Assembly (NCBI RefSeq): GCF_000012885.1
Contig: NC_007498.2
Coordinates: 248,001 to 312,000 of the forward strand
Direction: 5' to 3'
From: Syntrophotalea carbinolica DSM 2380
GTDB lineage: Bacteria; Desulfobacterota; Desulfuromonadia; Desulfuromonadales; Syntrophotaleaceae
DNA length: 64,000 nucleotides
Both the position numbers and the translations under genes were made by a program. Positions 33,909 through 42,260 of the stretch are shown one piece after another. The notes under the pieces were generated by a model. That model had not been told where the DNA came from. It ran no database searches and saw only the letters and a program-made list of their open reading frames with translations. Numbering within the stretch: position 1 is the first letter of the stretch; every line of letters starts with the position of its first letter.

Positions 33909-36764
33909 ATGATCAAGAAGACTTTAAACGTCAACGGTATCGACCGTGTCCTGATCGTCGATCAGGAATCGCTGCTTAGCGATGTTTTGCGCAAGCAGTT
34001 GCAACTGACTGGTACGAAAGTCGGTTGCGGAACGGGTCAATGCGGCGCTTGCAGCGTTATCGTCGACGGCAAACTGGTGCGCTCCTGTGTCACCAAAATG
34101 AAGCGAATTCCGGACCTGGCCAAAATCACCACCATCGAAGGCATCGGATCGCCCCTGAACCTGCACCCCATTCAGAAGGCGTTTGTCAAAAACGGCGCGA
34201 TTCAATGCGGTTTTTGCACCCCCGGCTTTGTCGTATCCACCAAGCTGCTCCTCGAGCAGAACCCCGATCCGACCCGCGAAGAAGTACGGGACTGGTTCCA
34301 GAAACATCGCAACGCCTGCCGCTGCACCGGCTACATCATGATCGTCGATGCCGTCATGGACGCTGCCAAGGTGTTGCGCGGCGAAATGGCGGAATCCGCC
34401 CTCGATTTCAAATTACCGTCTGACGGCAAAGTTTACGGTACCTGTATGCCGCGTCCGACATCGGTTCCCAAAGTTTGCGGTCTGTGGGATTTCGGGGAAG
34501 ATATGCGTGAGCAACTCCCGGACGATACCCTGGAATGCGCCCTGGTGCAGGCGGAAGTAGCCCATGCCAATATCAAGGGCATCGATACCTCCGAAGCGGA
34601 AAAAATGCCTGGTGTTGTGAAAGTCGTCACCCACAAGGACATCAAAGGCAAAAACCGCATCACCGGCCTGATCACCTTCCCCACCAATAAGGGGGATGGC
34701 TGGGATCGTCCGATTCTCAACGATGAGAAGGTCTTCCAGTTCGGCGACGTTCTGGCCATTGTTTGCGCCGATACCCGTGAACACGCCAAGGCCGCAGCCA
34801 AGAAGGTCGTCCTCGATCTCGAGGTTCTGCCGGCTTACATGAACGCCCTTGCCGCCAAGGCCGAGGATGCCATCGAGATCCATCCCGGTACTCCCAACGT
34901 TTACTACGATTGCATCCTTAAAAAGGGTGAAGAGACCAAGCCTTACTTCGACAAAGCTGCTCATGTCATCGAAGGCACCTACTACCTGGGTCGGCAGCCG
35001 CATATGCCCCTCGAGCCCGATGTCGGTTTCGCCTATATCGATGACGAGGATCGCGTGGTGGTGCATTCCAAATCGATCGGCATCCATCTGCATCACGCCA
35101 TGATCTGCCCGGGTCTCGGCCTCGAGCCCGAAAAGCTGGTGCTCCGGCAGAATCCCACCGGCGCCACCTTCGGCTATAAGTTCAGCCCGACCATGGAGGC
35201 CCTGGTCGCCGCCGCTACTATGGCCACTGGTCGCCCATGCTTCCTGGGCTATGACTGGTTCCAGCAGCAGACCTACACCGGCAAACGGTCCCCGGCATTT
35301 CTGAATGTGCGTCTGGCCGCGGACGAGGACGGTAAATTCCTTGCCGTGGAAACCGACTGGGATCTCGATCACGGTCCCTATTCCGAGTTCGGCGATCTGG
35401 TCACCTGCCGCCAGGCCCAGTTCACCATGGCCGGTTACGATATCAAACACTTCCGCGGCCACGGCCGTACCGTCGCTACGAACCACGCATGGGGTTCGGC
35501 TTTCCGCGGGTATGGGTCGCCGCAGGCCTTTTTGGCCGGCGAATCGCTGGTCGATGAACTCGCCCAGAAAATGGGCGTCGACCCCTTCGAACTGCGTTAC
35601 AAGAACATCTATCGTCCCGGTGCCACCACTCCGACCGGGCAGGAGCCTGAAGTTTACTGCTTTGAAGAGATGTTCGATATCCTGCGTCCCAAATACAAGG
35701 ATGCACTGGAACGGGCAAGGGTCGGTTCCACTGAAACCAAGAAGCGCGGCGTCGGTATCTCCCTCGGGATCTACGGTTGCGGTCTGGACGGTCCGGACAC
35801 CTCCGGTGCCTGGGCTCAGTTGGAAAAAGATGGCAGCGTGACCATCGGCACCGCGTGGGAATGCCACGGTCAGGGTGCGGACATGGGTACGGTGGCCTTC
35901 GCCCATGAAGCCCTGCGTCCGCTGGGCCTGACCCCTGAGCAGATCCACCTGAGCATGTGCGACACCTCTCTGCATCCCAATGCCGGTCCCTCCGGTGGTA
36001 GCCGTCAGAATGTCGTCTCCGGGAATGCCATTCATGCAGCCGCCGTCAATCTGCTCGATGCCATGCGCAAAGACGACGGTACCTATCGCACCTACGACGA
36101 AATGATTGCCGACGGCATCGACGTCAAGCATGAAGGTACCTTTACCACTCCCTGTACGCATATGGACCTCGACGATCAGCAGGGTAATCCCTTCTGCATC
36201 TACATGTATGCCTTGTTCATGTCCGAGGTGGTGGTGGACATCACCACCGGCAAGACCGAAGTGGTGAAAATGACCTATGTCGGCGACAACGGCACCATTA
36301 CCAATCGCCTGTTGGTCGACGGCCAGGTGTATGGCGGTCTGGCTCAAGGTATCGGCCTGGGTCTTAGTGAGGACTTCGAATTTATCCAGGCCCATTCGCA
36401 CATGATCGGCGCCGGGTTCCCCTTCATCAAGGATGTGCCCGATGACCTGGAGCTGATTTACGTCGAAACGCCTCGTAGAGACGGGGCCCTCGGACAAGGT
36501 GGTTGTGGTGAAGGTCCGCTTACTTCTCCCCACGTCTCCATTATCAACGCCATCGATCACGCTTGCGGGGCACGTATCCGCGCCTTGCCGGCATATCCCG
36601 AGAAGGTTCTGCAGGCACTGCAGTCCGAGAAAAAGTCCTTCGATGTGGAGGACGCACTGGAAGGCGGCTGGATTTGCGACAGCGTCGATGCAGAACCGCC
36701 TAACAAGAAGAAGAAAGCCAAAAAAGCAGCTGGGACGGGTGCCTCGGTTGCTGCTGCCGATTAA
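33909..36764 (+). CDS. mop: Molybdenum aldehyde oxidoreductase (xanthine oxidase family, Mop-like)
   Basis: 951 residues, closely similar along its length to Desulfovibrio gigas Mop as I remember that sequence. Plant-type [2Fe-2S] ligands Cys40, 45, 48, 60; second [2Fe-2S] ligands Cys100, 103, 137, 139; then the molybdopterin domains (GLITFPTNKGDGWDRPI, GRQPHMPLEPDV, ATNHAWGSAFRGYGSPQAF, NAGPSGGSRQN). The catalytic Glu is at about residue 868 in GCGEGPLTSPH. It has no FAD domain, as in Mop, so electrons should go to a separate acceptor. The C-terminus carries an extra ~40 residues with a Lys-rich run (NKKKKAKKAA) absent from Mop. Oxidises aldehydes to acids; substrate unproven. Good ribosome binding site (AAGGAGG). 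Confidence 0.93.
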   Translation: MIKKTLNVNGIDRVLIVDQESLLSDVLRKQLQLTGTKVGCGTGQCGACSVIVDGKLVRSCVTKMKRIPDLAKITTIEGIGSPLNLHPIQKAFVKNGAIQCGFCTPGFVVSTKLLLEQNPDPTREEVRDWFQKHRNACRCTGYIMIVDAVMDAAKVLRGEMAESALDFKLPSDGKVYGTCMPRPTSVPKVCGLWDFGEDMREQLPDDTLECALVQAEVAHANIKGIDTSEAEKMPGVVKVVTHKDIKGKNRITGLITFPTNKGDGWDRPILNDEKVFQFGDVLAIVCADTREHAKAAAKKVVLDLEVLPAYMNALAAKAEDAIEIHPGTPNVYYDCILKKGEETKPYFDKAAHVIEGTYYLGRQPHMPLEPDVGFAYIDDEDRVVVHSKSIGIHLHHAMICPGLGLEPEKLVLRQNPTGATFGYKFSPTMEALVAAATMATGRPCFLGYDWFQQQTYTGKRSPAFLNVRLAADEDGKFLAVETDWDLDHGPYSEFGDLVTCRQAQFTMAGYDIKHFRGHGRTVATNHAWGSAFRGYGSPQAFLAGESLVDELAQKMGVDPFELRYKNIYRPGATTPTGQEPEVYCFEEMFDILRPKYKDALERARVGSTETKKRGVGISLGIYGCGLDGPDTSGAWAQLEKDGSVTIGTAWECHGQGADMGTVAFAHEALRPLGLTPEQIHLSMCDTSLHPNAGPSGGSRQNVVSGNAIHAAAVNLLDAMRKDDGTYRTYDEMIADGIDVKHEGTFTTPCTHMDLDDQQGNPFCIYMYALFMSEVVVDITTGKTEVVKMTYVGDNGTITNRLLVDGQVYGGLAQGIGLGLSEDFEFIQAHSHMIGAGFPFIKDVPDDLELIYVETPRRDGALGQGGCGEGPLTSPHVSIINAIDHACGARIRALPAYPEKVLQALQSEKKSFDVEDALEGGWICDSVDAEPPNKKKKAKKAAGTGASVAAAD

Positions 36765-36790
36765 TTCTCTGCAGCGAGTGTAATACCCCT

Positions 36791-36838
36791 GCCTCCGGCA
36801 TCGGCAAGTTCCGGGTGTCGGTGCCGGAGGCTTTTTTT
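36791..36838 (+). terminator. Intrinsic terminator after the aldehyde oxidoreductase
   Basis: Perfect 10-bp stem GCCTCCGGCA (36791-36800)/TGCCGGAGGC (36822-36831) followed by seven T, between mop and the dicluster protein. Downstream genes therefore probably have their own promoter or depend on partial read-through. Confidence 0.9.
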
Positions 36839-37011
36839 GACAGGTCATCAGTACGATGGAGGGCGTCAGACTGCCCTTCATCGCGTTCTTTTATCTGATA
36901 CCGGCGTCACAATTCTGCGCATCTAATCTTAATCAGGGGACTGATCCCGTGTTCGTTCAGGAGGCGCTACGGCGTTTGCTGAGCTATAGCTTAGAGAGAA
37001 GGAAGCACTCG

Positions 37012-39327
37012 ATGGAAAAAGAACAACGCATCGCGTGGGAGGCCCGATGTATTCAGGAAGAGCCTCCGGCCTGTTCGACAACCTGTCCCCTGCATGTCGA
37101 CATCCGTCAGTTCATGCGGGAGATGGCTGATGGCAACATGGAAGAGGCTTACAAGGTGTTGTGTAAAAATCTGCCTTTTCCCGGGATATTCGGACGCATC
37201 TGCAATCATCCTTGTGAGACAAAATGTCGTCGCGGGGAAGTTGGCGAGGCGCTTGGCATCGGGTCTCTGGAGCGGTTTTGCGTGGAATTTCATGGCGTGC
37301 CGGATCGGGTTAAACTGCTGCCCCGCAAAAGCAAGACGGTGGCGGTTGTCGGCGGCGATGTTGCCGGCCTGGTCGCTGCCCATGACCTGCGCAAAAAAGG
37401 CTACGGAGTCACCTTGTTGGAAACGGCTTCGCAATTGGGCGCGACGTTTCGCAAATTTTCCGAAGATCTGCTACCGGATGCGACGCTTGAAGACGAGCTG
37501 GCCGTTCTGAAAAATATGCGGGTGGAGATACTGCTTGGTGCCGTTCTGGACGACGCTGCGTTCGAAAACCTTTGCGGCGAATTTGACGCTGTATTCATCG
37601 ATCGCACCTGCCCAACTTGTGCATCCCTGCCCCTTGATAACGATGCTTCCGGTCTGATTGCCGTCGATCCTGTTACCGGTGGAACTTCGCGACCGGAAGT
37701 GTTTGCCGGTGGGCAAGGCGGCGATGTGCCGATCATGCTGGCTGCCGCAGGTCGCAAGGGGGCGTTGTCTATCGAGCGTTTTCTGCAGCAGGCCCATATG
37801 ACCATCGGCCGGGAAAACGATGGGCCTTACGAAAGCCGGCTTTACACCAACCTCGAAGGAATCGCACCTCTTGACCGGGTTCGTCCCGCGGATGTCGATG
37901 CCGGCTATACAGCGGATGAGGCGATGCGGGAAGCGGCTCGTTGCATCCAGTGCGAATGTCTTGAGTGCGTCAAGGTCTGTCAGTATCTGGCGCATTACAA
38001 AAAGTATCCGAAGAAATATATTCGTCAGTTTTTCAACAACGAAAAGGTATTGCTTGGCGCCTCCCACAGCTCCAACCAGACGATCAACTCTTGTACCCAT
38101 TGCGGGTTGTGCGCAGCTGTTTGCCCCAATGATCTTCACATGGGGGAAGTCTGTCTTGAGGGGCGCTACGCCATGTTGCAGGGCGACTATATGCCCCCCT
38201 CGGCCCACGAATTCGCTTTGCAGGATATGGCGTTCAGTACCAGCGACGAGTTTGTTCTGTCCCGTCATCAACCGGGTACCCGGCAGAGTGCCTATCTTTA
38301 TTTTCCCAGTTGCCAGTTAAGTGCCACAGCCCCTGGAGAGGTTTTGCAATCGTACCGTGTGCTATGCGAAAAGCTGTCCGGCGGGGTCGGCATTCTACTT
38401 GGGTGCTGCGGAGCACCCGCCTTCTGGTCCGGTCGTGATCCCCTTTTTCGCGAGACCCTGGATACCATCCGCAAGCAATGGCAGGCCATGGGACAGCCCA
38501 AAGTGATCACCGCCTGCTGCACCTGTCAGAGCGTGTTCAAGGAGCATCTTCCCGAAATATCCTCAACGTTGCTTTGGCAGGTTCTGGAAAACAACGCGCT
38601 CATCGATAAGGCGCTCCGGGAAGAGGTTGCCGGTCATGCGGTCGCGGTGCTCGATCCCTGCAGCACCCGCCACGATCCGCAAGCTCAAAGCGGTGTGCGA
38701 CGCATTCTCGGCGATCTTGGGTTTACCGTTGAGGAATTGCCCCTTTCCGGAGCAATGGCCGAATGTTGCGGATACGGCGGATTGGTTTTCAACGCCAATC
38801 CCCAACTGGATAACGCCATCGTCACTCGCCGTGCGGAGTACAGTGAGCGGGACTATCTGGCTTACTGCGCCATGTGTCGCGATAAATTCGTTAACGTGGG
38901 TAAGCGTACGGCGCATCTTATCGAGTTGCTGTTCCCTTCTGTGGATGGCAACGACCCCTGGGCGCGCGGCTGGATTTCCTGGTACGAGCGTCGCAAGAAC
39001 CGTCAGCGGGTAAAGGACGAACTGCTGGCCGATCTTGGTGAAACCGTGGAGCGTGCCATGGAACCTTATGACAAAATCGTTTTGCACATCGACCCCGAAC
39101 TGCTTCGCACTATTGACAGCCGCCGCATCCTGGAGAGCGATCTGCGCCAGGTCGTTCACCATGCCGAAAAGACGGGCAAGCGCCTGCGTCATAACCAGAA
39201 TGGCCAGTTTCGCGCCAACCTCAAATTGGGCAATACCACCTTTTGGGTTGATTACGCCCCCGATGGAGAAGGTTACCGGGTTCACAATGCTTATTGTCAC
39301 CGTATGAACGTTACGGGGGTGAAGTAA
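37012..39327 (+). CDS. Iron-sulfur flavoprotein-like oxidoreductase with CCG domains (dicluster protein)
   Basis: 771 residues. N-terminal GltD-like Cys region (Cys21, 25, 64, 68, 72), then a short Rossmann segment at ~108-270 whose nucleotide loop reads VVGGDVAGL, so the middle Gly of GxGxxG is Asp and the second dinucleotide domain is missing. Next come two [4Fe-4S]-type motifs, CIQCECLECVKVC (~312-325) and CTHCGLCAAVCP (~361-372). Two heterodisulfide-reductase-like CCG motifs (~464 and ~583) and a novel C-terminal ~85 residues end the chain. Likely an electron carrier for the aldehyde oxidoreductase or its maturation. ATG 37012 follows GAGAAGGAAG; the in-frame start at 36856 is rejected. 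Similar proteins occur beside D. vulgaris DVU_1559-type enzymes. Confidence 0.85.
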   Translation: MEKEQRIAWEARCIQEEPPACSTTCPLHVDIRQFMREMADGNMEEAYKVLCKNLPFPGIFGRICNHPCETKCRRGEVGEALGIGSLERFCVEFHGVPDRVKLLPRKSKTVAVVGGDVAGLVAAHDLRKKGYGVTLLETASQLGATFRKFSEDLLPDATLEDELAVLKNMRVEILLGAVLDDAAFENLCGEFDAVFIDRTCPTCASLPLDNDASGLIAVDPVTGGTSRPEVFAGGQGGDVPIMLAAAGRKGALSIERFLQQAHMTIGRENDGPYESRLYTNLEGIAPLDRVRPADVDAGYTADEAMREAARCIQCECLECVKVCQYLAHYKKYPKKYIRQFFNNEKVLLGASHSSNQTINSCTHCGLCAAVCPNDLHMGEVCLEGRYAMLQGDYMPPSAHEFALQDMAFSTSDEFVLSRHQPGTRQSAYLYFPSCQLSATAPGEVLQSYRVLCEKLSGGVGILLGCCGAPAFWSGRDPLFRETLDTIRKQWQAMGQPKVITACCTCQSVFKEHLPEISSTLLWQVLENNALIDKALREEVAGHAVAVLDPCSTRHDPQAQSGVRRILGDLGFTVEELPLSGAMAECCGYGGLVFNANPQLDNAIVTRRAEYSERDYLAYCAMCRDKFVNVGKRTAHLIELLFPSVDGNDPWARGWISWYERRKNRQRVKDELLADLGETVERAMEPYDKIVLHIDPELLRTIDSRRILESDLRQVVHHAEKTGKRLRHNQNGQFRANLKLGNTTFWVDYAPDGEGYRVHNAYCHRMNVTGVK

Positions 39328-39534
39328 ATGAAGTTTTCCGAAGAAGAAGTCCAGAACTGGAAATGCGAGGCATGCGGAGAAGGCCTGGTTATGAGAAAAG
39401 TCGAATTCGCCTATATGAAGGGCTCTTTCCACGTGGAATTGCCGGCCTGTCCCAAGTGTGATCTGGTGTTGATTACCGAAGAGCTGGCCATGGGTAAGAT
39501 GGCCGAGGCGGAAAAGGCTCTTGAAGACAAGTAA
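39328..39534 (+). CDS. Small zinc-ribbon redox-type protein (DVU_1557-like)
   Basis: 68 residues, start directly after the previous stop. Two CxxC pairs, CEAC (14-17) and CPKC (about 41-44), form a rubredoxin- or zinc-ribbon-like site; the rest is charged. I recall a protein of this size at the matching place in the Desulfovibrio cluster, annotated only as a redox protein. Tight linkage with its neighbours suggests it is a partner of the dicluster protein. Confidence 0.75.
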   Translation: MKFSEEEVQNWKCEACGEGLVMRKVEFAYMKGSFHVELPACPKCDLVLITEELAMGKMAEAEKALEDK

Positions 39535-39535
39535 T

Positions 39536-40264
39536 ATGCCATACGTCTGTCCCCTGAATAAACCCAACCTGTATGAGTCTCTGGCGTTGCGCAAGGCTAC
39601 GGGACCGGCCATTCGGCCGGGCGGCTTGTCGGTTCTGGAAGAGGTATTGGAGCGTTATCCTTTCAATGAGGGTGCTCGGGTGCTGGATGTCGGTTGCGGC
39701 ATGGGGACCAGCGTCGCATGGCTCAGGTCTCGATGTGGTCTGCGTGCCAGCGGTATGGATCTGTCGCGCGCTTTATTGAGCGAGGGAGCACAGCAGGAAT
39801 CTCGTTTGCCATTGGTGCAAGCCAGGGCCGAACGGTTGCCGGTAGCCGACAATTGTTGCCACGGGGTGATCTGCGAATGTGTCCTGTCCCTGGTAAGCGA
39901 TGCGAAACGGGTACTTAGCGAATTTTACCGTGTTCTCACGCCCGGGGGGCTGCTCATCATGAGCGATATTTATCGGCGTAATCCGTTAGATAGCGATCAG
40001 AGCCTGCCTTGCGCAAGTTGTTTTTCGGGGGCCAGTGGCCGCGAGGGGGTTCTGAGGTGGTTGACCGACACCGGATTTACCCTGCATTTGTGGGAAGATC
40101 ATTCGCACTTGCTGAGAGAGCTTGCCGCAAAATTGATTTTTATGCACGGCTCCATGTCCGCATTCTGGGAGCAGTTTGCCGGGGAAACCGACGGTTCGAA
40201 GATGGAGCAGGCGGTGCAGGCCATGCGTCCCGGTTATTATCTGATCGTAGCCGGAAAGGCGTGA
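39536..40264 (+). CDS. SAM-dependent methyltransferase (TrsM/DVU_1556-like)
   Basis: 242 residues, class I methyltransferase. Motif I VLDVGCGMGTSVAWL at about residues 45-59, the acidic strand ASGMDLSRALL, the post-motif GVICECVLSLVSDAKRVLSEF and LTPGGLLIMSDIYRR. The C-terminal third has CASCF and a helix rich in aromatic residues. The substrate is unknown; being conserved with a radical SAM protein in this neighbourhood suggests a small molecule or cofactor. It starts one base after the preceding stop with only a weak binding site, so translation is probably coupled. Confidence 0.85.
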   Translation: MPYVCPLNKPNLYESLALRKATGPAIRPGGLSVLEEVLERYPFNEGARVLDVGCGMGTSVAWLRSRCGLRASGMDLSRALLSEGAQQESRLPLVQARAERLPVADNCCHGVICECVLSLVSDAKRVLSEFYRVLTPGGLLIMSDIYRRNPLDSDQSLPCASCFSGASGREGVLRWLTDTGFTLHLWEDHSHLLRELAAKLIFMHGSMSAFWEQFAGETDGSKMEQAVQAMRPGYYLIVAGKA

Positions 40265-40414
40265 TTCAATAATCGATTTGCGGGATTTTATTCCAAATTT
40301 AACGAGTTGTCCGATTGACTGTGCTTCTATATGGAAAAGCCTTCTCTTCGGGTTTTTCATCACCATGAAGTTCGGCAACGGTGCGAGCGAAGCCCTGAAT
40401 AAAAGGATAAATCG

Positions 40415-40861
40415 ATGAGCAATGAGATGTTTCGCATGTTGGAACTGGTGACCAATGGTTACTACTGCAGCCAGATACTATTGACGCTTGGACTGGACAA
40501 CCGTGGCCAGCATAATCCGGATCTGATACGCACCATGGCAGGTCTTGCTCATGGTGCTGGATTCGGCCAGGGAACCTGTGGGGCGTTGACGGGAGGCGCC
40601 TGTCTGTTGGCCTATTATGCCGGGAAGGGGGCGGATGAAGAAGAGGAAAACGAGTCGTTCATGATCATGCGCAATCGGCTGGCCGAGTGGTTTATCGACT
40701 CGGTAGGGGAGCAGTACGGCGGTATCGACTGCGAGACCATTGTCGGTGACGGAGAGGACAAACAACTGCGCTGCGGCCAGATTGTCGGCAATGTGTATGC
40801 CTGTGTCATGGCACTGCTGGAAGAGTACGGTATAGATCCGAAAGGCGGTGCCGGTGAGTAG
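40415..40861 (+). CDS. C-GCAxxG-C-C family redox protein
   Basis: 148 residues with the Cys pattern that names the family: Cys18 (YYCSQ), the core GQGTCGALTGGACLLAYY, then later Cys in IDCETI, RCGQIV and YACVM. The family is thought to bind a metal or redox cofactor, and members often sit beside metalloenzyme genes. Preceded by a 150-bp gap holding a small hairpin (GAAAAGCC/GGGTTTTTC near 40334-40366) and a good binding site (AAAGGATAA). Its end overlaps the next gene start. Confidence 0.85.
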   Translation: MSNEMFRMLELVTNGYYCSQILLTLGLDNRGQHNPDLIRTMAGLAHGAGFGQGTCGALTGGACLLAYYAGKGADEEEENESFMIMRNRLAEWFIDSVGEQYGGIDCETIVGDGEDKQLRCGQIVGNVYACVMALLEEYGIDPKGGAGE

Positions 40862-42260
40862 TTGCATAACAACGCCCTGGATGACCGAAAGTCTTTGTCC
40901 GACCTGTCTGCAGCGTGTTGCGGCGGAGCGCGTGGTCGAGAACGATGTGGTGTGGCTGGTCAAGACCTGCCCCGAACATGGCACGACCCGTACCGTCCTT
41001 TGGCGCGGAGCGCCTCTGTTGTCCGATTGGCAATGGCCGAAGATCCCGTCCCGGCCGCCGGTATGTTTTACCGAACCGGACCGTGGCTGTCCCTACGACT
41101 GCGGGCTGTGTTCCAACCATGGCCAGCATACCTGTTCGGCGCTGCTGGAAATCACCGAACGCTGCAATATGGCGTGTCCGGTATGCTTTGCCGACAGCGG
41201 CAAAAACGCCGCTGCCGATCCTACCCTGGAGACTATTGACGGCTGGTTGCAGGCGGTGGGACGCGCCAGCGGCTTTGAGATCGTCATTCAACTTTCGGGC
41301 GGCGAGCCGACGGTACGCGAGGACCTGCCGGAGATTATCCGTCGGGTGCGGCAGCGCGGATTCGGTTTTGTGCAGATCAATACCAACGGTTTGCGACTGG
41401 CTGAGGATCCTGCCTACGCTCGTCAACTGTACGATGCGGGCCTGACCTCGGTATTTCTCCAGTTCGACGGCACCAGTGACGAGATATACCGGCAATTGCG
41501 TGGCCGGGACCTGTATTCCGTGAAGGTCAGGGCCATTGAGCATGCTGTCCGGAGTCACTTGGGCGTGGTGCTGGTACCGACTCTGGTGCCGGGTATCAAT
41601 CAGCAGGATGTCGGTAATATCCTGCGGTTCGGAATGCAATACGCTCCAGGCGTTCGCGGTGTGCATTTCCAGCCTGTAAGTTATTTCGGTCGTTATCCGC
41701 AGCCGCCGGAAAACGATCGGCGCCTGACTCTGCCGGAGATCATCCGTTCTATCGCGGAACAGACCGAGGGACTTTTCCAGGTGGAAAATTTTTCTCCGCC
41801 CGGATGCGAGCATAGTCACTGCTCGTTTCACGGCAATTTCGTGCTGCTGGAAAACGGCGATGTCTGCGCACTGGGCAACAACGGTTCGGCCTGTTGCAGC
41901 AAGCCGACCCCGGCGGCGGAAGGGGCCGAGAAGTCAAAGGCCTTTTTGACCCGGCAGTGGGCGGCTCCGGAGGTCGAAACCCCTGCGGGGAAATCTGCCG
42001 GGCCCCAAGAGAACTGTTGCCGCTCGCCGAGAACGCCTAGCCTTGACGAATTTTTGCAGCGGGTCAAGACCCATACCTTTGCGGTTTCCGCCATGGCTTT
42101 TCAGGATGTATGGAATGTCGATCTGGAGCGTACCCGCAATTGCTGTATCCATGTGGTCTCTCCGGATGGGCGTCTGGTACCGTTTTGCCTGTATAACCTG
42201 ACTTCGGCCGATGGGGAGGCTCTGCATCGTGGCAAGTGGCATGCGAATAACCCCGCTTGA
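40848..42260 (+). CDS. Radical SAM protein (TrsS/DVU_1554-like)
   Basis: 470 residues from GTG 40848; GTG 40854 or ATG 40881 are also possible. N-terminal zinc-ribbon-like Cys (CPTC 17-20, CPEHG, CPYDCGLC 81-88) precede the radical SAM motif C106-x3-C110-x2-C113 (CNMACPVC), then QLSGGEPTVREDLPE. The C-terminal half is Cys-rich (HSHCSFHG, VCALGNNGSACCS, ENCCRS, RNCCIHV) and may hold extra clusters. The layout recalls MoaA-like and thiolating enzymes. I believe some family members are selenoproteins; here I see no in-frame TGA and Cys throughout. Reaction unknown. Confidence 0.85.
   Translation: MPVSSCITTPWMTESLCPTCLQRVAAERVVENDVVWLVKTCPEHGTTRTVLWRGAPLLSDWQWPKIPSRPPVCFTEPDRGCPYDCGLCSNHGQHTCSALLEITERCNMACPVCFADSGKNAAADPTLETIDGWLQAVGRASGFEIVIQLSGGEPTVREDLPEIIRRVRQRGFGFVQINTNGLRLAEDPAYARQLYDAGLTSVFLQFDGTSDEIYRQLRGRDLYSVKVRAIEHAVRSHLGVVLVPTLVPGINQQDVGNILRFGMQYAPGVRGVHFQPVSYFGRYPQPPENDRRLTLPEIIRSIAEQTEGLFQVENFSPPGCEHSHCSFHGNFVLLENGDVCALGNNGSACCSKPTPAAEGAEKSKAFLTRQWAAPEVETPAGKSAGPQENCCRSPRTPSLDEFLQRVKTHTFAVSAMAFQDVWNVDLERTRNCCIHVVSPDGRLVPFCLYNLTSADGEALHRGKWHANNPA

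Noticed and set aside
34413-36881. Long minus-strand open frame (822 codons) opposite the aldehyde oxidoreductase
   Set aside because: It mirrors the strongly biased third positions of the plus-strand gene; the plus-strand product has every catalytic and cluster motif, the antisense frame has none.
40848-42260. Selenocysteine (in-frame TGA) in the radical SAM gene or its neighbours
   Set aside because: The frames are open with Cys at the likely positions, and extending past the TGA stops of nearby genes gives no conserved continuation.
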